In this document: in pieces, positions 34,003-43,714 of the stretch
How the letters are laid out: every line of letters begins with the position of its first letter
Position numbering within the stretch: the first letter of the stretch is position 1
Source: Bordetella parapertussis
GTDB taxonomy: Bacteria > Pseudomonadota > Gammaproteobacteria > Burkholderiales > Burkholderiaceae_D
Assembly: GCA_945866125.1 (NCBI GenBank)
Contig: CAMBFZ010000004.1
Span: 62,001-126,000 of the forward strand
Direction of reading: 5' to 3'
DNA: 64,000 nucleotides
Notes under the pieces: model-generated
Database searches by the model: none
What the model saw: the letters and a program-made list of their open reading frames with translations, nothing else
What the model was told of the DNA's origin: nothing
Program-made: the position numbers and the translations under genes

Positions 34003-34878
34003 TTACTGCGCCACTACCTCGGCCGGCTGATTCTGCAAGATCGCCAGCACGCGCGCAATTTCTTCCCGCATCTGCCGGCGGTCGACGATCATATCGATCG
34101 CACCTTTTTGAATGATGAACTCCGAACGCTGAAACCCTTCAGGCAGTTTTTCGCGCACGGTGTTTTCAATCACGCGCGGACCGGCAAATCCGATCAGCGC
34201 TTTTGGCTCCGCCATCACCACATCACCCATGAACGCAAACGATGCCGATACGCCACCCATGGTGGGGTCAGTCAGCACCGAAATAAAGGGCAATTTTTTC
34301 TCGGATAATTTAGTCAGCATGGAGGTGGTCTTGGCCATCTGCATGAGCGAGAGCAAACCTTCCTGCATGCGCGCGCCACCGGTGGCGGTGATGCAGATGA
34401 ACGGTACTTTTTGCTCCAGCGCCGTTTGCGCGCCGCGCACGAAACGCTCCCCCACGACCGAGCCCATTGAGCCGCCCATGAATTCGAATTCAAAACAAGC
34501 CACCACAACCGGCAGCGCCATGATCGCGCCGCCCATAACGATCATTGCATCGGTCTCGCCGGTGGCTTCGAGCGCAGATTTCAGGCGCTCGGGATATTTT
34601 TTGCTGTCCTTGAATTTGAGCGTATCGACCGGCAAGGTTTCTTGCCCGATTTCATAGCGGCCTTCCGTATCAAGCAAGGCGTCAAGACGTTCACGCGCGC
34701 GGATACGCATGTGATGGTCGCATTTGGGACAGACATGCTGATTGGCCTCGAGGTCAGAGCGATAGAGCACCGCTTCGCAGGACGGACACTTGACCCACAA
34801 TCCCTCAGGGACAGTGCGGCGGGTCGCAGCGTCGGAGCGCTGAATACGGGGGGGAAGCAGTTTTTCCAGCCAGCTCAT
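34003..34878 (-). CDS. accD: Acetyl-CoA carboxylase carboxyltransferase beta subunit
   Basis: A 291-residue subunit that forms malonyl-CoA together with AccA. The N-terminal four-cysteine zinc finger is visible (CPSCEAVLYRSDL and HVCPKCDHHM, about 34-59), followed by the crotonase-like carboxyltransferase core with GGARMQEGLLSLMQM and TDPTMGGVSASFA. It lies after trpA in the same direction, separated by 266 bases with a terminator-like hairpin, so it probably has its own promoter there. Confidence 0.98.
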   Translation of the reverse strand: MSWLEKLLPPRIQRSDAATRRTVPEGLWVKCPSCEAVLYRSDLEANQHVCPKCDHHMRIRARERLDALLDTEGRYEIGQETLPVDTLKFKDSKKYPERLKSALEATGETDAMIVMGGAIMALPVVVACFEFEFMGGSMGSVVGERFVRGAQTALEQKVPFICITATGGARMQEGLLSLMQMAKTTSMLTKLSEKKLPFISVLTDPTMGGVSASFAFMGDVVMAEPKALIGFAGPRVIENTVREKLPEGFQRSEFIIQKGAIDMIVDRRQMREEIARVLAILQNQPAEVVAQ

Positions 34879-35107
34879 GGAGGCTCTCTTTCTCAGACAG
34901 GCGCACCGCGCCGTTTAAGCCCGCATTTTACTCGTAGCATGGCATTGTCGCCAGCCCGTAAAAGTGCCGGATTGGCAATCCATTTCAGGCCGCCCTTTGT
35001 TCGCGCAGACAATGCAATAGCAGGCTGTCCAGGCAGGGTTACTCGATGTAAGCGGGTGGCAGCGTCTAGTGCAATACGGTGAATTCAATTTGTAGGGTTT
35101 GCAAGAT

Positions 35108-35134
35108 GAAAATCACTGGAATCCAGTGATTTTC
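35108..35134. terminator. Inverted repeat after trpA
   Basis: Arms gaaaatcactgg (35108-35119) and ccagtgattttc (35123-35134) are perfectly complementary. It lies 11 bases after the trpA stop and is flanked by a short T-run within the arm. Probably terminates or stabilises the trpFBA message before accD. Confidence 0.65.
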
Positions 35135-35144
35135 ACCGAACCGC

Positions 35145-35942
35145 TTACTCGTCTATTGCCTTGCGAATGACGGACAAGAATGCCTGCACGGCTGCTTCCG
35201 CTTTTTCCGGCGGCGTCTCTTCGAGCACCTGGATAATTCGGCTACCGATGACAATCGCATCCGATACCGCCGCCACCGCTTTGGCGGTGGCGGCATCGCG
35301 AATGCCAAAGCCCACGCCAATTGGCAACTTTACATGCTGACGAATTTTTTCTATGCGCGCCGCCACTTCAACGGTATCGATATTTCCCGCACCTGTCACG
35401 CCGCGCAGCGACACATAGTAAGAAAAACCGCTGCCGACTTTCGCTACCTGACGAATCCGCTCGTCAGTTGAAGTCGGCGCGAGCAGGAAGATAGGATCTA
35501 AATCCTGCGCTTGCAAGGCACTGGCAAATTCCACGCACTCTTCGGGCGGATAGTCGACCACGATCACGCCATCCACACCGGCTTGTTTGGCTGCATCGAT
35601 GAAGGTCGGCACACCCATGCGCTCAATCGGGTTCGCATACCCCATCAACACAATCGGTGTGCTCTGATTGGTTTTACGAAATTCCTGTACATAACCGAGC
35701 ACGTCTCGGGTGCTGACGCCAAACATCAGCGCCCGTTCACAAGCGCGCTGAATAACCGGACCTTCTGCCATCGGATCGGAAAAAGGCACGCCTAGTTCGA
35801 GAATGTCGGCGCCACCGGCAACCAGCGAATGTAGCAAGGGCACGGTCAAGGCAGGCGATGGATCACCCGCGGTGATGAAAGTGATCAGCGCTTTTTTTTT
35901 GTTCGCTGCCAGCGCAGCGAAGGTGGTTTTGATTCTTGACAT
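35145..35942 (-). CDS. trpA: Tryptophan synthase alpha subunit
   Basis: A 265-residue TIM barrel that cleaves indole-3-glycerol phosphate and channels indole to TrpB. The catalytic Glu is in LELGVPFSDPMAEGP and the catalytic Asp follows in the same motif. The phosphate-binding GVGFGIRD (about 210) is present. It follows trpB by 11 bases. Confidence 0.98.
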   Translation of the reverse strand: MSRIKTTFAALAANKKKALITFITAGDPSPALTVPLLHSLVAGGADILELGVPFSDPMAEGPVIQRACERALMFGVSTRDVLGYVQEFRKTNQSTPIVLMGYANPIERMGVPTFIDAAKQAGVDGVIVVDYPPEECVEFASALQAQDLDPIFLLAPTSTDERIRQVAKVGSGFSYYVSLRGVTGAGNIDTVEVAARIEKIRQHVKLPIGVGFGIRDAATAKAVAAVSDAIVIGSRIIQVLEETPPEKAEAAVQAFLSVIRKAIDE

Positions 35943-35953
35943 AGCCTGTTTTT

Positions 35954-37201
35954 TTATTTGGTGTGAGGATGCAGCTTGTCGAATTCAGCCACGGTATGCA
36001 TGTCTTTGTCACCCCGCCCGGACAAGTTCACCAAGATGGTTTTATCTTTCGGCAGCGTAGCGGCAAATTTTGCCGCATAGGCCAGCGCATGGGCCGACTC
36101 AAGCGCCGGAATAATGCCTTCGATCTCGCAGCAATGATGAAACGCCGCCACCGCTTCTTCGTCAGTGACCGACACATATTGTGCACGGTGCGCATCCTTC
36201 AGCCACGCGTGCTCGGGACCCACACCGGGATAATCCAGGCCGGCCGACACAGAGTGCGTCTCAATAATCTGACCGTTTTCATCTTGCAGTAGATAGGTAC
36301 GGTTACCGTGCAACACGCCCGGTATGCCCGCGAGCAGCGCCGCAGAATGGCGACCTGTTTCCAAACCTTCACCAGCGGCTTCGACACCGATGAGCTTGAC
36401 CTCGTGATGATCAATATAAGGATGGAAAATCCCCATCGCGTTTGAACCACCGCCGATGCACGCCATCACATAATCAGGCTGACGTCCGGTTAATTCGGGC
36501 ATTTGGGCGATGCACTCCTGACCGATCACGGACTGGAAATCACGCACCATCATCGGATACGGATGGGGTCCGGCAACGGTGCCGATGATATAAAAGGTAT
36601 CTTCGACGTTCGTCACCCAGTCACGCATGGCTTCATTCAACGCGTCTTTAAGTGTTTTAGAGCCAGATTCGACCGGCACAACCGTCGCGCCCAGCAACTG
36701 CATACGATAAACATTTTGCACCTGCCGCTTGACGTCCTCGCTGCCCATGTAAACCACACACTCGAGACCAAAACGCGCGCAGATGGTGGCCGTTGCCACG
36801 CCGTGCTGCCCGGCGCCGGTCTCGGCGATCACGCGTGGTTTGCCCATGCGCTTGGCCAGCAGTGCCTGACCGATCACGTTGTTGATCTTGTGGGCGCCAG
36901 TGTGATTTAAGTCTTCACGCTTAAAATAAATCTGTGCGCCGCCCATTTCGTCGGACCAGCGACGCGCATGATAAATCGGGCTGGGCCGACCGACAAAGTA
37001 CTTCAGCTCGTGATGAAATTCACGTAAAAACTCAGGGTCGTCGATATAGCGCGCATACGTCTCTTTAAGCTCTTCAAGCGCATGGGTGAGCGTCTCGGAA
37101 ACAAAGCTGCCGCCATAAGGGCCAAAATGGCCGGACGGATCGGGAAAGTTGTAATGGCCGGTGGTGTCCTCGTCGCCAAGGTGTGCGGTATTGTGGTCCA
37201 T
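35954..37201 (-). CDS. trpB: Tryptophan synthase beta subunit
   Basis: A 415-residue PLP enzyme that joins indole and serine. The PLP lysine is in LNHTGAHKINN, the phosphate loop is CIGGGSNAMG, and ETGAGQHGVA is the catalytic Glu region. This is the classical TrpB1 type. The N-terminus has about 20 residues before the conserved SGHFGPYGGSFV. It follows trpF by 11 bases. Confidence 0.98.
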   Translation of the reverse strand: MDHNTAHLGDEDTTGHYNFPDPSGHFGPYGGSFVSETLTHALEELKETYARYIDDPEFLREFHHELKYFVGRPSPIYHARRWSDEMGGAQIYFKREDLNHTGAHKINNVIGQALLAKRMGKPRVIAETGAGQHGVATATICARFGLECVVYMGSEDVKRQVQNVYRMQLLGATVVPVESGSKTLKDALNEAMRDWVTNVEDTFYIIGTVAGPHPYPMMVRDFQSVIGQECIAQMPELTGRQPDYVMACIGGGSNAMGIFHPYIDHHEVKLIGVEAAGEGLETGRHSAALLAGIPGVLHGNRTYLLQDENGQIIETHSVSAGLDYPGVGPEHAWLKDAHRAQYVSVTDEEAVAAFHHCCEIEGIIPALESAHALAYAAKFAATLPKDKTILVNLSGRGDKDMHTVAEFDKLHPHTK

Positions 37202-37212
37202 GCTGATCTCTT

Positions 37213-37884
37213 TTAACGTAAAGTTTGACTGTCGCCTGCCCGTACGGCAGACACGAAGGCTTGCATGAGCGCGGCGTCTTTGATGCCCTTGGCCGCTTCG
37301 ATGCCACTGCTGACATCGACGGCAAAAGGCCGCACGCGCACGACGGCGTCAGTGACGTTTTGAACGTTCAAGCCACCACTTAAAACGGCCCGATGCGCGA
37401 GTTCTGCGGGGATGAGAGACCAATCGAAACCCTTTCCACTACCACCATAGCCGTCGACCCAAGTGTCGAACAGCAGACCAGCAAACAAGGGGCTGGCCGC
37501 GCGGTAGGCGTGATCGCATTCTAGCAAATCTGCCGCCGTCATATCGGGCTTGACTCTGAGCGCGCGCACAAAAGGACGATTCACCGCTTGAGCGATCGCG
37601 CAGCATTGCGCGGGACTCTCGTCGCCATGAAATTGCAACATTGCTATCGGCGCAATCGCCAGCACCTGCGCCACCTCATCAGCGCTGGCATTAACAAACA
37701 AACCGACGCTGACGACAAACGGTGGCAAAGCCGCCAGCAGCGCGGCTGCCTGTTCGGCGCTGACGTTACGCGGCGAGGGCGGATAAAACACCAGACCGAT
37801 GGCGTCCGCACCAGCGGTGACAGCGGCCTCAACGTCATCCCGACGGGTCAGCCCGCACAATTTGATACGTGTTCGATGTGTCAT
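37213..37884 (-). CDS. trpF: Phosphoribosylanthranilate isomerase
   Basis: A 223-residue TIM barrel of tryptophan synthesis. The catalytic Cys is in IKLCGLTR and the catalytic Asp in LLFDTWV. Phosphate-binding strands LSGGLN and VDVSSGIE are intact. The ATG at 37884 overlaps the truA stop as ATGA, so translation is probably coupled; a longer frame upstream would overlap truA and is rejected. Confidence 0.97.
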   Translation of the reverse strand: MTHRTRIKLCGLTRRDDVEAAVTAGADAIGLVFYPPSPRNVSAEQAAALLAALPPFVVSVGLFVNASADEVAQVLAIAPIAMLQFHGDESPAQCCAIAQAVNRPFVRALRVKPDMTAADLLECDHAYRAASPLFAGLLFDTWVDGYGGSGKGFDWSLIPAELAHRAVLSGGLNVQNVTDAVVRVRPFAVDVSSGIEAAKGIKDAALMQAFVSAVRAGDSQTLR

Positions 37885-38708
37885 CCGTTGTGATTCCAAA
37901 ACAGGGGCGTGGTGGTATCGATTTGGGGCAAATTCCAACGCGCATCGTAGTCGATTTTCGCCAAGTACAATCCGTCCGGACTAAAGGTCGGCGCCGCCAG
38001 ATCGCGGTTGCGCGCCGCCAGCACCTCGCCCACCCATGCTTCAGCCGCATTACCTATGCCAACCTGAATCAGAGACCCAACGATATTGCGCACCATGTGA
38101 TGCAGGAAAGCGTTTGCCTTGAGCGTCACCAAAATCAGCTCACCCTGGCGCTGCAGGGTAATCGTGTGCATGGTGCGAACGGGCGAATGCGCCTGACATT
38201 CGGCCGCACGAAACGCGGAAAAATCATGCGTGCCAATCAAGGCCTGGGCCGCCGCTTGCATTGCCTCGACCCGCAAGGGCCGGAACACCCAGCCGCTGCG
38301 GCCACTCCAGAGCGGCGAGCGCACAGGGTGGTTATAGATCAGGTAATGGTAGGTGCGCGCCTGCGCAGAAAAACGGGCGTGAAAGGCATCCTGCTCAGCC
38401 CCTGACGTCTGCGTGCCGCCAGCCACTTCTGCTGCCCAGCGCACTGCGACCGTAGCCGGCAAAAACGCATTCAGCCCCCTGACCCAGGCGAACAATTCGC
38501 GCTCGGCCTCGGTATCAAAATGCACCACCTGCTCGATAGCGTGCACCCCGGAGTCAGTGCGGCCAGCACAAACCGTTGCCACCGACTGCTGACAAAACTT
38601 TGCCAGTGCCGCCTCGAGCGTGTCTTGCACCGTCTTGCGGTGCGGCTGTGTCTGCCAGCCTTGCCACTGGCGGCCGTCATACTGTATGCCGAGTGCGATG
38701 CGTTTCAC
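37881..38708 (-). CDS. truA: tRNA pseudouridine(38-40) synthase
   Basis: A 275-residue enzyme that makes pseudouridine in the anticodon arm of many tRNAs. The catalytic Asp is in CAGRTDSGVHAIEQ (about 50-63), and NAFLHHMVRNIVGSLI is the second family block. It starts after fimV with 177 bases that include a perfect inverted repeat at 38845-38866 (gcggcgtttt and its complement). Confidence 0.97.
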   Translation of the reverse strand: MKRIALGIQYDGRQWQGWQTQPHRKTVQDTLEAALAKFCQQSVATVCAGRTDSGVHAIEQVVHFDTEAERELFAWVRGLNAFLPATVAVRWAAEVAGGTQTSGAEQDAFHARFSAQARTYHYLIYNHPVRSPLWSGRSGWVFRPLRVEAMQAAAQALIGTHDFSAFRAAECQAHSPVRTMHTITLQRQGELILVTLKANAFLHHMVRNIVGSLIQVGIGNAAEAWVGEVLAARNRDLAAPTFSPDGLYLAKIDYDARWNLPQIDTTTPLFWNHNG

Positions 38709-38844
38709 TGAATGCCTTTAATTATTCTTATGTCGATACCCAGCCCAATCAGACCGCAGTCTGCCAAAGGTCAGAACGATAGACGGTTGCGGCGCAAGGC
38801 GACGAATTCGGGCCTGCGCCACTAGGACAATCAAAGCTAATGGA

Positions 38845-38866
38845 GCGGCGTTTTTTAAAACGCCGC
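38845..38866. terminator. Inverted repeat between fimV and truA
   Basis: gcggcgtttt followed by ttaaaacgccgc forms an uninterrupted palindromic stem with internal T and A tracts. It lies about 20 bases past the fimV stop (minus strand) and may act as a terminator for fimV. Confidence 0.5.
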
Positions 38867-38885
38867 CATCCTGTGCGGCCCGATT

Positions 38886-41267
38886 TTACGCGAGTTGCCG
38901 CAACAAGGATTTGGCTTTGAGCGCGAGTTCGGGATGATGCCCGCCGGCGACTTCGCTGAGCAGCTCACGGGCGCCGTCATTGTCGCCAATCTCCTGGCAG
39001 GCAAGCGCCAGATCAAGCTTGGTATGCAGCGCCCTCGCAATAGAATCATCGGCAACGGCATCTGACTCGGCCGCTTTGGTCGGCGCAATACCGGACAAAC
39101 TGAAGTCGATCTTTGACACCGGCGCGCCTTTGCTGCGCTCGCCCAATTTGTCGGCGCTGTCTGCTTTGCCCGATTTGCGAGCGTTGAGCAGGTCGCCGAG
39201 TCTGACATCAAAATTGAGCACATCAGCCGGCGTTGATGGGTCGACCAATTTGAGCGAAGGCTCGATCTTGCCGGCGTGATCGCCCGCAGCCGGTACGATG
39301 GCGCGCTCAGGCAAAGGTGGTACAAAAAGTAAATTAGCGGGATCAAGATGCTGCCCCATCTGCATCGCCTGCGTCCACTCTTCGCCATACCCGCCGGTCT
39401 GGCGATACAGATCAGCGGCGAGTTTGCCAAACTTTTGTTTGTCGCCGCGGGCCGCATAAATTTCGAGCAGCTTCAGACGCAATGCGTGCCGCTCTGGGTG
39501 CGTGCGCAGCGCATCGAGCAAGATCTCCTCTGCTTGCTCATCACGGCCATAAGCGATGTAGACATCGGCCTCTGCCACAGCATCGACCTCGTTGGTGTCG
39601 AGCTGGCTCACGGAGGGCACGAAATTGGAATGAAAGACGCTATTACTGGTATCAATGTGGTGTCCACCAGCGGCACCAAAAACCGGCTCAGGCTCACTCG
39701 CAGGTGCCGGCCCGGGTTTGCCGGCAGCGGCCTTGCGCGCACGTCTGTGCCGACGCCACAGGACGCCTGCAAGCAGCAGCGTCAGTGTCGCTGCGCCCGC
39801 AAGCTGTATCCGCAAATCCTGTAGCCAGAACGCGAAGGACAATGTCTCTGCCGGGATTGATGCGGCAGGTTGAACGTCTGACTTAGTGTCTGACTTAGTG
39901 TCTGACTTAGTGTCTGGCTTTACTGCTGGTTTCAATTCGGGCTTTAAGGTCGGTTCCGCGACGGACGCAACGACAGGCTCAGGTACCGATTCGACAACCG
40001 GCGCGGCGGTCGCCGCCGCAGGTGCTGACGGCGCGCTTTGCATCTCGGCCAACGTCTTGTTTTTTAGCGCAAGGAGCGTTTGCATGTCGCTGATATTTTT
40101 TTCAAGCGCAGCCACACGCGCGTTTGCTTCGGCCAAGGCCTTTTCGCTGGCAATCTTGTCAAGTTTGCTGGCCTCGTTAGCCGCGGTGGCCGCTATTGCG
40201 GAAGCGGCCGCCGGGGTCGCACCGGCAGCACTCAGGCTCAGCCGGTCCTGGACAGTGTTAACACCCGCCTCATTGACTTGCACACCGACCTTGCCAATGC
40301 TGCTGCGGTTGGCACTCTGCTCGGCATCGGCAGCCTTGGTCGCTGGCGTAGGCGCCACTGCGCCAGCTTGTTGCGCTAGTTGCTGCCGGTAGCGGTTGAA
40401 ATCAGCAGCCTGCGCACGTACCGTTTTGCGAGCCAGCCCGGCATCGATTGCTTTGACGGCATCTGCATCAGGCAGTGTCAGCACGCTGCCGGTTTTCACG
40501 CGATTAATGTTGTTGCCAGCAAAGGCAGTAGGGTTGGCTTCTTGTAACGCGACAAGGACCTGTTCAAGTTGTGTGTCATCTGGCTGTATCGTGCTGGCGA
40601 TCCGGGCCAGCGTATCGCCGCGTCGAACCGCGCGTCCCGCGGCCGGTTCAGCGGGCACCGGCGGCTGTTGAGAGGCGCTAGTGGGTGGGGCTTGCGGCGC
40701 CACCTTGGAGGCGACACCTGGTGCCACATTCGGTGTCAAATTCGGTGCCACATTCGGTGCCACATTCGGTGTCACATTCGGTGCCACCTTAGCTGACCCA
40801 TCGGGCCCGGCAGCCCGGACCTCTGCCGCCGCAACCGTCACCGGTGCCGGATTGATAAGGGGTGGGTCGAGCAGCAAGGTGTATTGTCGAATCGTGCGGC
40901 TTCCGTTAGCAGTAAGCTCAAACAGGATCGTGATAAACGGATCATTGATAACTTGATCGGAGCTGAGGTGAACGCGATAACGCTCGCCTGTTTTTTCTAT
41001 CGAAAAACGCAACGATCCGGCCACGGACGGGTAATCGAGTCCCGCGTCGGTATAGGTGGCCACCGGCGCCAGCCGCGCGCTCAATGCGCCGGCTTCTGCT
41101 GATGAAAGTGCAGTGATATCAATATCGGCATCAAGCTTTTGCCCGATTGCCGAACGTACCGTCAGCGGTCCAAGCGCTGCGGCCTGCACCAGACCAAACT
41201 GGGCAAGCAAAACCGCCGCAGCCAGCAGACGAACAATAAAAGCGGGATAAGAAAATAAAAGGCGCAT
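38886..41267 (-). CDS. fimV: FimV-family peptidoglycan-binding pole protein
   Basis: A 793-residue inner-membrane protein of the FimV family, linked to type IV pili and cell-pole organisation. A signal peptide (1-29) is followed by an N-terminal domain (LGPLTVRSAIGQKLDADIDI in parts), a Pro/Asn/Val-rich linker with 12-base DNA repeats, and a LysM domain (about 215-275, GRAVRRGDTLARIA to VLTLP). A coiled coil (about 375-415) and a TDTKSDTKS linker come next. One membrane helix (about 475-495) leads to a cytoplasmic TPR-like part and the C-terminal FimV domain (LDLALACQEIGDNDGARELLSEV). It stands between asd and truA, as in many Betaproteobacteria. Confidence 0.92.
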   Translation of the reverse strand: MRLLFSYPAFIVRLLAAAVLLAQFGLVQAAALGPLTVRSAIGQKLDADIDITALSSAEAGALSARLAPVATYTDAGLDYPSVAGSLRFSIEKTGERYRVHLSSDQVINDPFITILFELTANGSRTIRQYTLLLDPPLINPAPVTVAAAEVRAAGPDGSAKVAPNVTPNVAPNVAPNLTPNVAPGVASKVAPQAPPTSASQQPPVPAEPAAGRAVRRGDTLARIASTIQPDDTQLEQVLVALQEANPTAFAGNNINRVKTGSVLTLPDADAVKAIDAGLARKTVRAQAADFNRYRQQLAQQAGAVAPTPATKAADAEQSANRSSIGKVGVQVNEAGVNTVQDRLSLSAAGATPAAASAIAATAANEASKLDKIASEKALAEANARVAALEKNISDMQTLLALKNKTLAEMQSAPSAPAAATAAPVVESVPEPVVASVAEPTLKPELKPAVKPDTKSDTKSDTKSDVQPAASIPAETLSFAFWLQDLRIQLAGAATLTLLLAGVLWRRHRRARKAAAGKPGPAPASEPEPVFGAAGGHHIDTSNSVFHSNFVPSVSQLDTNEVDAVAEADVYIAYGRDEQAEEILLDALRTHPERHALRLKLLEIYAARGDKQKFGKLAADLYRQTGGYGEEWTQAMQMGQHLDPANLLFVPPLPERAIVPAAGDHAGKIEPSLKLVDPSTPADVLNFDVRLGDLLNARKSGKADSADKLGERSKGAPVSKIDFSLSGIAPTKAAESDAVADDSIARALHTKLDLALACQEIGDNDGARELLSEVAGGHHPELALKAKSLLRQLA
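39877..39912. repeat. Three perfect 12-base tandem repeats in fimV (DTKS)
   Basis: Unit tctgacttagtg occurs at 39877-39888, 39889-39900 and 39901-39912, with a degenerate fourth copy after it. On the minus strand it encodes DTKS repeats just before the membrane helix of FimV. Perfect identity between units suggests recent or ongoing copy-number change; reading frame is preserved whatever the number. Confidence 0.95.
40720..40791. repeat. Six 12-base repeats in fimV (NVAP/NVTP)
   Basis: Unit ggtgccacattc and close variants repeat six times in a row from 40720. On the minus strand they encode a [NK][VL][AT]P tetrapeptide array between the N-terminal and LysM domains. The units differ at one or two bases, so this array is older than the DTKS array. 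Confidence 0.93.
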
Positions 41268-41356
41268 GGGTGATCGGACTTGAGCAGGAGTCAGGACAGC
41301 GGGCTAAGACCATAACATCGTGCATTGCCTCGTGCAAGCCAGGTTCGCCGCGCTAC

Positions 41357-41404
41357 GCAAACAAAAACCGCACCGTTTCCTATATCGGGAAAATGGCGCG
41401 GTTT
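41357..41404 (-). terminator. Intrinsic terminator after asd
   Basis: Read on the minus strand, a stem of aaaccgc with gcggttt, extended by ttttcc/ggaaa, is followed by TTTTTGTTTG. It lies about 32 bases past the asd stop and separates the leu-asd transcript from fimV. Confidence 0.7.
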
Positions 41405-41435
41405 ATCGTAGTACATTCACAACGAAGTGACGAAC

Positions 41436-42572
41436 TTAGTCGTCGAGCAAAATTCTTAACATGCGACGCAGCGGTTCTGCAGCCCCCCAAAGCAGCTGAT
41501 CACCGACCGTAAATGCCGATAAATAATCATCACCCATGTCCATTTTGCGCACACGTCCCACCGGGATGACGAGACTGCCCGTGGTCGCCGCCGGCGTTAA
41601 ATCGCGCATCGAAGCCTCGCGGTTGTTTGGCACGAGTTTGACCCACTCGTTATTGCTGGCAATGATGTCGTTGATCTCGTCGAGCGGCACATTTTTTTTC
41701 AGCTTAATGGTCAACGCTTGCGAATGGCAGCGCATCGCACCAATACGCACGCACAGACCCTCAACTGCAATGGCCGGCTTAGCGTGTTGACCGAATGCGG
41801 CACCACGGCCAAGAATTTTATTGGTTTCAGCGCCGGCTTTCCACTCTTCGCGCGACTGACCGTTGCCGAGATCTTTATCAATCCACGGAATCAGGTTACC
41901 GCCCAAGGGCACACCAAACTGTTTGGTTTCGTCGGCCGTCATCGCGTGCTGCCTGGCCAGAACTTTGCGATCGATTTCCAGGATGGCAGAGGCTGGGTCA
42001 TCAAGCAAAGCCTTGACTTCGGCGTGGATGCTGCCGAACTGGGTCAGCAATTCACGCATGTGCTGCGCGCCGCCACCGGAGGCGGCCTGATATGTCATGG
42101 AGGTCATCCAGTCGACCAAATCGTGCTGGAACAGGCCGCCCAATCCCATCAGCATGCACGACACGGTACAGTTGCCGCCGATGTAGTTTTTAACGCCGCC
42201 ATGCAGCGCCTGCTTGATGACATCCAGATTGACCGGATCGAGCACGATGATGGCATCGTCTTTCATCCGCAAGCTGGAGGCCGCATCAATCCAATATCCG
42301 TTCCAGCCGGCTGCGCGCAGCTTGGGGAAAATCTCGGTGGTGTAATCGCCCCCCTGACAGCTCAGGATGATGTCGCATTTTTTTAGCGCATCAATGTCAT
42401 TGGCGTCTTTCAGCGTGCTCTCGTTTTTTGCCATGGCCGGCGCTTTGCCACCGGCGTTCGACGTCGAGAAAAACACGGGCTCGATATGCGAAAAATCATC
42501 TTCCTGCTGCATGCGCTGCAGCAATACCGAACCCACCATGCCCCGCCAGCCAACCAAACCAACCAGTTTCAT
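41436..42572 (-). CDS. asd: Aspartate-semialdehyde dehydrogenase
   Basis: A 378-residue NADPH enzyme at the branch to lysine, methionine and threonine. The nucleophile is Cys135 in GGNCTVSCM, and the NADP motif is VGWRGMVGSVL (7-17). The length and Cys position match the Gram-negative E. coli-type enzyme. It follows leuB by 52 bases. Confidence 0.98.
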   Translation of the reverse strand: MKLVGLVGWRGMVGSVLLQRMQQEDDFSHIEPVFFSTSNAGGKAPAMAKNESTLKDANDIDALKKCDIILSCQGGDYTTEIFPKLRAAGWNGYWIDAASSLRMKDDAIIVLDPVNLDVIKQALHGGVKNYIGGNCTVSCMLMGLGGLFQHDLVDWMTSMTYQAASGGGAQHMRELLTQFGSIHAEVKALLDDPASAILEIDRKVLARQHAMTADETKQFGVPLGGNLIPWIDKDLGNGQSREEWKAGAETNKILGRGAAFGQHAKPAIAVEGLCVRIGAMRCHSQALTIKLKKNVPLDEINDIIASNNEWVKLVPNNREASMRDLTPAATTGSLVIPVGRVRKMDMGDDYLSAFTVGDQLLWGAAEPLRRMLRILLDD

Positions 42573-42624
42573 TTTTTCATCCAGCCAAACAAATTATTTA
42601 TTGAATAGGACGTCATCGAACTGA

Positions 42625-43695
42625 TCAAACCAGCGCGTTGACCACTGCGGCGCCCATCTCGGCGGTGCCCACTTTGGTGGTGCCGGCCTCGAAGATATCC
42701 GCGGTGCGCAATCCTTGCGCGAGTACTTTTTTCACGGCGGCCTCGATCCGGTCTGCCTCGGCGGTCAACCCCAAGGAAAAGCGCAGCATCATTGCAGCAG
42801 ACAAAATCGTCGCCAGCGGATTGGCAATGCCCTTGCCGGCGATGTCTGGTGCCGAGCCATGCGAAGGCTCGTACAAGCCTTTGTTGTTGGCATCCAATGA
42901 GGCCGATGGCAACATACCGATTGAGCCGGTCAACATCGCCGCGGCGTCTGACAGGATGTCGCCGAACATATTACCCGTCACCATGACGTCAAATTTTTTC
43001 GGCGCCCGCACTAGCTGCATGGCAGCGTTGTCGACATACATATGGTCGAGCTCAATGTCCGGATATTCTTTGTGGACGTCGATGACGATGTCTTTCCAAA
43101 ACTGGAAAGTTTCCAGCACATTAGCCTTGTCGACGCTCGTCAGGCGCTTGCTGCGTTTGCGCGCCGCCTGAAAAGCGACATGGGCAATGCGACGGATTTC
43201 AGGCTCCGAATAACGCATCGTGTCAAAGCCTTCCCGTGCACCCTTGAAAGGACCATCCGGCGCTTCGCGCACACCGCGCGGCTGACCAAAATAGATATCA
43301 CCAGTGAGTTCACGGATGATCAAAATATCCAGACCGGATACCACTTCGGGTTTGAGCGTAGAGGCACCAGCCAACTCCGGATACAGAATCGCCGGCCGCA
43401 AATTAGCAAACAAGCCCAGGTTTTTACGCAGCCCCAGAATGGCTTGCTCGGGACGCAGCGAGCGCTCGAGCGAATCGTATTGCCAGTCGCCGACAGCCCC
43501 AAACAAAATAGCATCGGCTTCCTTGGCAAGCTTCAGCGTGCCCTCCGGCAGCGGATGACCATGCGCGGCGTAGCCGGCGCCACCAACCGGTGCCGTTTCC
43601 ATTTCGAATGGCTGACCAAGGGAATGGAGGACCTTAACAGCCTGCTCGATTATTTCAGGGCCGATACCATCGCCCGGCAAGATTGCAATTTTCAT
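42625..43695 (-). CDS. leuB: 3-isopropylmalate dehydrogenase
   Basis: A 356-residue NAD enzyme of leucine synthesis. MKIAILPGDGIGPEI at the start, RELTGDIYFGQPRG and the NAD-binding HGSAPDIAGKGIANP are family hallmarks. The ATG at 43695 is supported by family length; the longer frame enters the leuD end. It follows leuD by 19 bases. Confidence 0.98.
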   Translation of the reverse strand: MKIAILPGDGIGPEIIEQAVKVLHSLGQPFEMETAPVGGAGYAAHGHPLPEGTLKLAKEADAILFGAVGDWQYDSLERSLRPEQAILGLRKNLGLFANLRPAILYPELAGASTLKPEVVSGLDILIIRELTGDIYFGQPRGVREAPDGPFKGAREGFDTMRYSEPEIRRIAHVAFQAARKRSKRLTSVDKANVLETFQFWKDIVIDVHKEYPDIELDHMYVDNAAMQLVRAPKKFDVMVTGNMFGDILSDAAAMLTGSIGMLPSASLDANNKGLYEPSHGSAPDIAGKGIANPLATILSAAMMLRFSLGLTAEADRIEAAVKKVLAQGLRTADIFEAGTTKVGTAEMGAAVVNALV

Positions 43696-43714
43696 GGGAG
43701 TCAGTGAGAGTGGT

